A stretch of 64,000 nucleotides of DNA from Variovorax sp. UMC13 (GTDB taxonomy: Bacteria > Pseudomonadota > Gammaproteobacteria > Burkholderiales > Burkholderiaceae_C). The stretch lies in contig NZ_LZZW01000011.1 in NCBI RefSeq assembly GCF_014170375.1, positions 186,001 through 250,000 on the forward strand. The letters are read 5' to 3'. A program made the position numbers and the translations under genes. Shown one piece after another: positions 58,917-64,000 of the stretch (positions are counted from its first letter, which is position 1; the number at the start of each line of letters is the position of its first letter). Under the pieces are notes generated by a model. The model was not told the DNA's origin. It made no database searches and worked only from the letters and a program-made list of their open reading frames with translations.

Positions 58917-59092
58917 AAGAGGGGCACTCTTCGAGCCGGATTCGTTCGATGCGGCGGCTTTAGAGGGTTGCGTCACGACGGATCAGGATAAAACCACCAA
59001 ACTGGCGGCGTTTGTGATGCGATTCACATCTGTCCACGGGGACGTGGAATTGTGCATACCGTCGTGCAGAGGACGCCACACACAATCGCGGC

Positions 59093-59296
59093 ATGACCGC
59101 TCCAGGCGACCTTCCCGACCTCGAACTGATGACTCGAGCTCACCGCTGGCGACATCAGGCATTGATGGGCGTTTCGTGCGCGAGAGAGATTGCGCGATGG
59201 CACGAGATCGAAGTCTGGCGGCGCATTGATGGTCTCCGCCCCGTTGGGGACGAAGGAAAACCACCGCGTAGGAAGCCATGGTGGAAGTTCCGCTGA
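59093..59296 (+). CDS. Small basic phage protein, 67 residues (uncertain)
   Basis: ATG 59093, MTAPGDLPDLELMTRAHRWR, ending PPRRKPWWKFR. Basic and Trp-rich. No clear ribosome site. The 58917-59092 gap before it holds nothing I recognise. Confidence 0.4.
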   Translation: MTAPGDLPDLELMTRAHRWRHQALMGVSCAREIARWHEIEVWRRIDGLRPVGDEGKPPRRKPWWKFR

Positions 59297-59354
59297 GGCG
59301 GTCCAACTCCCCACATGCCTGACGAGCCGCCCTAGATGGACGTGTTCGTCCTCA

Positions 59355-59378
59355 AGCCGCCCACCGAGGCGGCTTTTT
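59355..59378 (+). terminator. Rho-independent terminator in the late region
   Basis: Stem AGCCGCC / GGCGGCT, loop CACCGA, then TTTTC. It isolates the genes upstream from the small membrane-protein gene at 59458; late transcripts would need antitermination to pass it. Confidence 0.85.
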
Positions 59379-59457
59379 CGTACACACGTATCGTCGAAAT
59401 CCGACACGGGCGCTGACTCGCACACTTAATGTTCATGCTCATCGAAAGGAGCTGAGC

Positions 59458-59667
59458 ATGGTCAAAGATGTCAGGCAGCAGGTTGGTGACCGAAAAGACA
59501 ACAACCGTGTCTTCGGCTGGGGTATCGCCGCAGTGGTCGTCTTGGTGGTCGCCGCGCTGATTTTCAACGCGTTCTTCCGCCGTCCTGATTCGACGCCGCC
59601 TTCGTCGGGTGCAACGTCTCAGCAGCAGCCGACTCCTGAGCCTCTGGGCAATCAGGCGCCTAAGTAG
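59458..59667 (+). CDS. Small membrane-anchored protein (possible moron)
   Basis: 69 residues. AAAGGAG seven bases before ATG 59458. Basic N-terminus, one membrane helix (about 19-41, WGIAAVVVLVVAALIFNAFF), then a Ser/Pro/Gln tail. Preceded by a terminator; no clear promoter. Not recognised. Confidence 0.65.
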   Translation: MVKDVRQQVGDRKDNNRVFGWGIAAVVVLVVAALIFNAFFRRPDSTPPSSGATSQQQPTPEPLGNQAPK

Positions 59668-59706
59668 CGCTGTGCCCTGGTGTTTCGTGCGGTCGACGGT
59701 TGGATC

Positions 59707-59931
59707 ATGAGCCGCTTCGACGAGCTACTGGCTGGAGCTGCGGTAGGTGCGTCTTTCAGCGTGACGGCCGAAGTCCTCGGAATGGATCCCGTCGAATTCG
59801 ATGGATTCGTGGACTCCATCCTCAATTCGAATCATGCGGGCTTTGTGGCCTCCAGGCCGCACAGAGACTCGACCAGTGTCGAGAACTACTACGTCGCAGT
59901 TCTGATCACGCGAACCTCTTCAGATCTGTAG
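59707..59931 (+). CDS. Small phage protein, 74 residues
   Basis: ATG 59707, MSRFDELLAGAAVGASFSVT, acidic, soluble. Not recognised. The 200 bases after it (59932-60131) contain no convincing gene. Confidence 0.5.
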   Translation: MSRFDELLAGAAVGASFSVTAEVLGMDPVEFDGFVDSILNSNHAGFVASRPHRDSTSVENYYVAVLITRTSSDL

Positions 59932-60131
59932 TCCCACCACCCGCCAGGTTCACGCCTCGCCGGTTTTATCGTTTCTCCCGTCATTCCGCGCAGCTTGAGC
60001 GCGCCCGCTGCGGGTATTCAGCGGGGACTCATCGCGACTGCACCATCGTCATCAAGCGCGGTGCGAACGGCAGCCCCCAGCGCCCCGCAAGGGACGTAGC
60101 CCGATGGGTGGCAGAACACAAGGACGACCCC

Positions 60132-60461
60132 ATGGACGCACGAGTGAAGATCACGGCGCCTCATGGCCACGCCCAAGGCGCCGAGGTGCTGGTCGATGGC
60201 GTGAAGGTCGAGCGCCTGGCCGGCCTCGAGGTGTCTATCGGCGTGGGTGAGCCCAACACCGTGCGCCTGCACCTGGTCGCCCGAGCGCAGGACATTGAGA
60301 TCGGCGCGCAGATCCGCATCGGTGGCACCGTGATCCCCGAGGCCGTGGAGCGCGCGCTGCTGGTGTACCTGCAGGCCAAGTACCCCAAGCCTGAAGGCGA
60401 GCCCCAGTTCGTCGAGGTCACGACGATCGGCCAGGCTGCCCGCCAGTTCGTGCAGGCCTGA
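60132..60461 (+). CDS. Hypothetical phage protein, 109 residues
   Basis: AAGGA seven bases before ATG 60132. Beta-rich start (VKITAPHGHAQGAEVLVDGV), then a helical C-terminus. It overlaps the HNH gene by TGATG. Not recognised. Confidence 0.65.
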   Translation: MDARVKITAPHGHAQGAEVLVDGVKVERLAGLEVSIGVGEPNTVRLHLVARAQDIEIGAQIRIGGTVIPEAVERALLVYLQAKYPKPEGEPQFVEVTTIGQAARQFVQA

Positions 60462-60826
60462 TGCCCGCCTACCTCGCCCGCCCCTGCACCTCGCCCGGCT
60501 GTGGCGTGTTGGTGCGTGACGGCACCCGCCGCTGTGAGAAGCACGCGCTGAAGCCATGGACCCGGACAGGCCCACCACCCGAGCGCATCAGGGGCAGGAA
60601 GCTCCAAGCGCTCCGTGCCGCCCTGTTCCAACGTGAACCGCTCTGCCGCCCCTGCAGCGCCCGCGGCGTCGTCTCCTTGGCCACCATCCGCGACCACGTC
60701 CTATCCCTCGAGGAGGGCGGGCTCGACGAGGAGGACAACGTGCAGCCCATCTGCAAGGCCTGCCACGACGAGAAGACCCAGCAGGAAGCCCAGAGGGGCC
60801 GTGGTCGGCCAGTTCGGCCCGTTTGA
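60461..60826 (+). CDS. HNH endonuclease next to terminase
   Basis: 121 residues. Cys pairs CTSPGC and CRPCSARG come first, and the catalytic ATIRDHVLSLEEGG with NVQPICKACHDEKT gives the HNH fold. In HK97-type cos phages an HNH protein beside the small terminase helps cut DNA at cos (family knowledge). Confidence 0.92.
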   Translation: MPAYLARPCTSPGCGVLVRDGTRRCEKHALKPWTRTGPPPERIRGRKLQALRAALFQREPLCRPCSARGVVSLATIRDHVLSLEEGGLDEEDNVQPICKACHDEKTQQEAQRGRGRPVRPV

Positions 60827-60854
60827 AGGCGAAAAGGTCTCGCTTTGGCCGTCT

Positions 60855-60930
60855 AAATGCGACTTTCTCTCATTTATCCCGTCAAATGCGAAATATTCTC
60901 ATTTGGACCGGGTAGGGGGTAAAAAAGTCG
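60855..60930. repeat. Direct repeat and G/A-rich tract before terS, candidate cos region
   Basis: AAATGCGA ... TCTCATTT occurs twice (60855-60875 and 60884-60904) with an exact 29-base period; each unit is also a loose inverted repeat (AAATG and CATTT). A GGGTAGGGGGTAAAAAAG tract (60910-60927) follows. The 170-base gap holds no gene. Position between HNH and small terminase fits a cos or terminase-binding site. Confidence 0.5.
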
Positions 60931-60996
60931 GTTTTCGGGGGTCTGGAAACCAGGCGGCAAGTCGTTTTTTCACATCCGCATAACGAAAAACTCGAT

Positions 60997-61395
60997 ATGG
61001 CCCGACCACGGAAACCGACCAACGTCCTGGAGATGAAGGGCGCCTTCAAGAAAGACCCCCAGCGCGCTGCTGCCCGTGTGGACGAGCCGGATCCAGAAGG
61101 CGACATCGGCGACCCGCCAGCGCACCTGACCGAAATCGAGCGCGGTTGCTGGGTCGAGCTCGTCGGCCTCTGTCACGAGGGCGTGCTCTGCGCCGCCGAT
61201 CGGCCCTTCATGGAGTACGGCGCGCGGGTCTGGGCGCAGCTGCGAAGTGACCTGTTCATCGACCCGAAGCTGGGCATTCGCTTCGAGACCGTCTGTGCAC
61301 GGCTCGGCATGACACCGGCGGACCGCTCGAAAGTGCAGGCCCGAAAGAAAGATGCCGAGAAAGACCCTTACAGCGAATTCGGCGCCGCCGGCTGA
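60997..61395 (+). CDS. Phage terminase small subunit, P27 family
   Basis: 132 residues. RPRKPTNVLEMKGAFKKDP at the start and ARLGMTPADRSKVQARK near the end are the P27-family small terminase patterns. It recognises phage DNA for packaging. Its end overlaps the large terminase gene by 44 bases. Confidence 0.88.
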   Translation: MARPRKPTNVLEMKGAFKKDPQRAAARVDEPDPEGDIGDPPAHLTEIERGCWVELVGLCHEGVLCAADRPFMEYGARVWAQLRSDLFIDPKLGIRFETVCARLGMTPADRSKVQARKKDAEKDPYSEFGAAG

Positions 61396-63079
61396 TCACG
61401 TCGGGAAGGCCGAGTGGTACGCGCGCGCCGTCATTGATCGCATCATCCCGGCCAGCGCCTTCGTGCGCAAGGCGGCCGAGCGGCACTTCGCGGACCTGAA
61501 GAAGGAGAAGACGAAGGCCTGGCAGTACCGCTTCGACGCCGACAAAGGCGCGCGGGTCTGCCGGTTCATCGAACTGCTGCCGCACACGAAGGGCCGGTGG
61601 GCCGCGAAGCGCGAGACCATCAAGCTGCAGCCCTGGCAATGTTTCCTGCTGGTGGTGCTGTTCGGCTGGCTGCACAAGCAGACGGGCAAGCGCCGCTTTC
61701 GGCATGTCTACTGGGAGATCCCGCGGAAGAATGGCAAGAGCATCCTGGCGGCCGGCATCGGCCTGTACATGCTGACCTCCGATGGAGAGTTCGGCGCCGA
61801 GGTGTACGCCGGCGCGACGACCGAGAAGCAGGCCTGGGAAGTCTTCAAGCCGGCGAAGCTCATGATGGAGCGCAGCGAGAAATTCCGACAGAAGCTCGGC
61901 GTTGAGGTCAATGCGAAGGTGCTGGTGTCGACCAGCGATGCGGGCAAGTTCGAGCCGATCATCGGCAACCCTGGGGACGGCTCCTCGCCTTCGTGCGCGA
62001 TCATCGACGAGTTCCACGAGCACGACACGCCCGACCAGCTCGACACGATGGAGACGGGCATCATGGCGCGCGAGCAGCCGCTGATCCTCATCATCACGAC
62101 GGCAGGCCAGAACACCGCCAGCCCTTGCTATGACAAGCGCAACGAAGCCACCCAGATGCTGGATGGCGTGATCGAGAACGACAACCTTTTCGCGTGCATC
62201 TTCGGCATCGATCCCGGTGATGACTGGGCCGCCCCGGCGTCGCTGATCAAGGCGAACCCGAACTACGGCATCTCGGTCGACGCGGAGATCCTGCAGGCCC
62301 AGCAGCGCCAGGCGATGCAGAACCCGCTGCAGCAGAACAAGTTCAAGACGAAGCACTTGAACGTGTGGACCTCGGTCCTGGCCGGCGTGATGAACATGCA
62401 ACAGTGGGGCCTGTGCAAGGACGACATGCTCGAGGAGGCCGAACTCGCCGGCGCTGACTGCTGGGTGGCCGCTGACCTTGCGTCGAAGATCGACTTGTGC
62501 GCCGAGCAGCGCCTCTATCGGAAGGTCTTCAACGACAAGCCGCACTACTACCTCTTCGGCACTTACTGGCTGCCGGAGGCTGCGATCGAGGAGCCGGGAC
62601 CGAATCACGCCCACTATGTGAAGTGGGTCAAGGAAGGGCACCTGATCCAGACCGACGGCGCCACGGTGGACTTCGAGCTGATCACCGAAACGATCATTGC
62701 GGACTGCAAGCGCATCAACCCGCGTGAGGCTGTCTTCGACCCGTTCAACGCGATCCAGATGATGCAGGCCGTGCAGGCCAAGAACGTTGAGGCGGTCGAG
62801 TTCCAGCAGATCGCAGCGAACTTCGCCGTGCCGCTGGACGAGCTGCTGGCCGCCGTGAAGGATGGTCGCTTCCATCACGACGGCAACCCGATCACCACCT
62901 GGTGCATGTCGAACATGGTGGCGCGGCCCGCGAAAAAGGGGCTGGTGTCCCCCATCAAGCAGAAGCCGCACCAGAAGATCGACGGCGCTATCGCCGCAAT
63001 CATGGCCATCGCACGCGCATGCGCGGATGAGCCCCGGGGCAGTTTCGACGACATGCTCGCTAACCCGATTTCATCCTGA
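61352..63079 (+). CDS. Phage terminase large subunit
   Basis: 575 residues. ATPase part: EIPRKNGKS (Walker A type, residues 122-130), Walker B CAIIDEFHEH (D219, E220), coupling motif ITTAGQN. Nuclease part: VAADLASKIDL, and near the end QKIDGAIAAIMA. It pumps DNA into the prohead. Starting ATG lies inside terS. TGATG overlap with the portal gene. Confidence 0.95.
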   Translation: MPRKTLTANSAPPADHVGKAEWYARAVIDRIIPASAFVRKAAERHFADLKKEKTKAWQYRFDADKGARVCRFIELLPHTKGRWAAKRETIKLQPWQCFLLVVLFGWLHKQTGKRRFRHVYWEIPRKNGKSILAAGIGLYMLTSDGEFGAEVYAGATTEKQAWEVFKPAKLMMERSEKFRQKLGVEVNAKVLVSTSDAGKFEPIIGNPGDGSSPSCAIIDEFHEHDTPDQLDTMETGIMAREQPLILIITTAGQNTASPCYDKRNEATQMLDGVIENDNLFACIFGIDPGDDWAAPASLIKANPNYGISVDAEILQAQQRQAMQNPLQQNKFKTKHLNVWTSVLAGVMNMQQWGLCKDDMLEEAELAGADCWVAADLASKIDLCAEQRLYRKVFNDKPHYYLFGTYWLPEAAIEEPGPNHAHYVKWVKEGHLIQTDGATVDFELITETIIADCKRINPREAVFDPFNAIQMMQAVQAKNVEAVEFQQIAANFAVPLDELLAAVKDGRFHHDGNPITTWCMSNMVARPAKKGLVSPIKQKPHQKIDGAIAAIMAIARACADEPRGSFDDMLANPISS

Positions 63080-64000
63080 TGGCCAATCGCATTTCACAAG
63101 TCCTCGGCTGGTTTCGCTGGGGCGGCGGAGCCTTGGCCGAAACGCAAGGCCTGCAGAACCCCGTGCCGCTCACTCCCCTGGTGGAAAACCAGCCGAGCGT
63201 TGCGGTAGACGGCGCGCTGCAGATCAGCACGGTGTGGGCCTGCATCGATCGTCGGGCGAACATCGTTGCCGGCCTGCCGCTCTTCGTCTACGAGCAGGGG
63301 GCGAAGGGGCACAAGACGCTGGCCCGCCTGAACCGGCTGTACGCGCTGCTGCACGACTCCCCGAACACCCGAATGACGCCGTTCGAGTTCTGGCGAGCGA
63401 TGATGATGAATCACGATCTGCGGGGCAATGCCTACGCCCGGATCGACCGGGACACCCCGGCGCCAGGGCAGAGCCTCGGCGAGCCGATCGCCTTGTGGCC
63501 GATGCCCGCTGACCAGGTCACGGCGACCGTCATGGACGACGGGTCCATGGTCTACGTCTACCGGCTGGGCAACGACGTTGCGGTCCTGAGCGAAGAGAAC
63601 GTCCTGCATCTCAAGAATTTGGGGAACGGCACCGTCGGCCTGGCCAAGCTGGAGTTCATGCGCGCGTCGGTCAACGAGTCGGCGTCGGCCCAGGGCGCGG
63701 CCACGCGCTGGTTCGGCACCGGTGGCAAGCCGACGGGCGTGCTGATGGTCGACAAGATCCTGACCCCCGAGCAGCGCACCGCGCTGCGTGTGAACTTCAG
63801 CGAGATGGCGGTGGGCAACGTTGCGCGCCTGCATGTGCTCGAGGCAGACATGAAGTACCAGCAGCTCAGCCTCTCGCCTGAGCAGCAGCAGCTTCTGGAA
63901 ACGCGGCGCTACGGCGTCGAAGAACTGTGCCGGTGGTTCGACGTGCCGCCGATCCTTGTGCATCACGCCCAGCAGGGTGTGTCGGCCTGGGGCAGCGGCA
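63079..64000 (+). CDS. Phage portal protein, HK97 family, cut by window end
   Basis: The first about 307 residues are seen. STVWACIDRRANIVAGLPLF, LLHDSPNTRMTPFEFWRAMM, LRGNAYARIDRD and VLHLKNLGNGTVGLAKLEFM follow the HK97 portal order. It forms the dodecameric DNA gate of the head. The frame stays open to the last base. Protease and capsid genes are expected next. Confidence 0.93.
   Translation, partial: MANRISQVLGWFRWGGGALAETQGLQNPVPLTPLVENQPSVAVDGALQISTVWACIDRRANIVAGLPLFVYEQGAKGHKTLARLNRLYALLHDSPNTRMTPFEFWRAMMMNHDLRGNAYARIDRDTPAPGQSLGEPIALWPMPADQVTATVMDDGSMVYVYRLGNDVAVLSEENVLHLKNLGNGTVGLAKLEFMRASVNESASAQGAATRWFGTGGKPTGVLMVDKILTPEQRTALRVNFSEMAVGNVARLHVLEADMKYQQLSLSPEQQQLLETRRYGVEELCRWFDVPPILVHHAQQGVSAWGSG

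Larger units (their letters stand above)
45314..64000. mobile_element. Lambdoid-type prophage, left part (right end outside window)
   Basis: It runs from the tRNA-Phe 3' end to beyond the window. The order is integrase, leftward operon, two immunity modules, replication, Q-like antiterminator, late promoter, HNH, small and large terminase, portal. All key genes read open, so the element looks intact as far as seen. Portal and P27-type small terminase suggest an HK97-like, tailed siphophage. Genes at its left edge (45475-46169) have lower GC than the rest. Confidence 0.92.

Noticed and set aside
58374..58976. 200-codon minus-strand frame across the late promoter
   Set aside because: It runs antisense through a promoter, a terminator and a better helical gene, and has no ribosome site.

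Overview
The window is high-GC DNA with a gene order typical of Burkholderiales (Betaproteobacteria): argS, lptA-lptB-rpoN, a split trp operon, tRNA(Tyr-Gly-Thr)-tuf-tRNA(Trp)-secE-nusG-rplKAJL-rpoBC, and lemA-like/rsmB/ntrY-like/ntrX-like. The style and gene neighbours suggest Comamonadaceae, plausibly Variovorax. This is inference from gene content, not a database match.

Region 1 (1-18.1 kb) is ordinary chromosome. It holds a TetR-regulated MFS transporter, LysR regulators, argS, a SPOR protein, a DsbA-type oxidoreductase with a twin-arginine signal, the LPS-export genes lptA and lptB with rpoN, an RNA methyltransferase, a LuxR-type response regulator, an LLM oxidoreductase, an MFS transporter paired with an M14-like hydrolase under a divergent LysR gene, and gph.

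Region 2 (18.1-25.3 kb) is a tryptophan locus, trpE-[GxxExxY protein]-trpG-[ltaE-lysE-type exporter]-trpD-trpC-ung. A 27-codon leader peptide with two Trp codons and competing RNA stems precedes trpE, so attenuation is likely. A GxxExxY-family gene, normally thought of as nuclease-like, is coupled by 4-base overlaps on both sides between trpE and trpG, and one expected acidic residue is Gly.

Region 3 (25.3-45.3 kb) is the translation/transcription core. The tuf gene carries one extra G six codons before its expected end. This destroys the normal stop and runs the frame through tRNA-Trp, and is probably a sequence error unless confirmed. The region ends with lemA-like, rsmB, a DUF4390 gene, an NtrY/NtrX-like two-component pair whose regulator lacks the AAA+ domain, and tRNA-Phe.

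Region 4 (45.3-64.0 kb, continuing beyond the window) is the left part of a lambdoid-type prophage integrated at tRNA-Phe. From left to right: two possible cargo genes, an integrase preceded by a DUF4224 gene, a leftward operon of overlapping small genes ending in an antirepressor and a ribbon-helix-helix protein, and a divergent HTH regulator (a P22 immI-like second immunity module). Next comes a lambda-like switch (cI/LexA-like repressor, Cro/YdaS-like protein) with five copies of a 13-bp operator in two clusters. Then follow a CII-like protein, a replication gene carrying internal iterons, a long stretch of successive short-repeat families, a Q-like antiterminator, a strong late promoter followed at once by a terminator, and the packaging/head genes HNH, terS, terL and portal (cut by the window edge). 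The order suggests an HK97-type, cos-packaged siphophage.

The best leads are the short-repeat word islands at 56.8-57.3 kb, the helically phased iterons inside the replication gene, the complete operator/promoter set including an apparently leaderless cro transcript, the trp leader, and the tuf frameshift.
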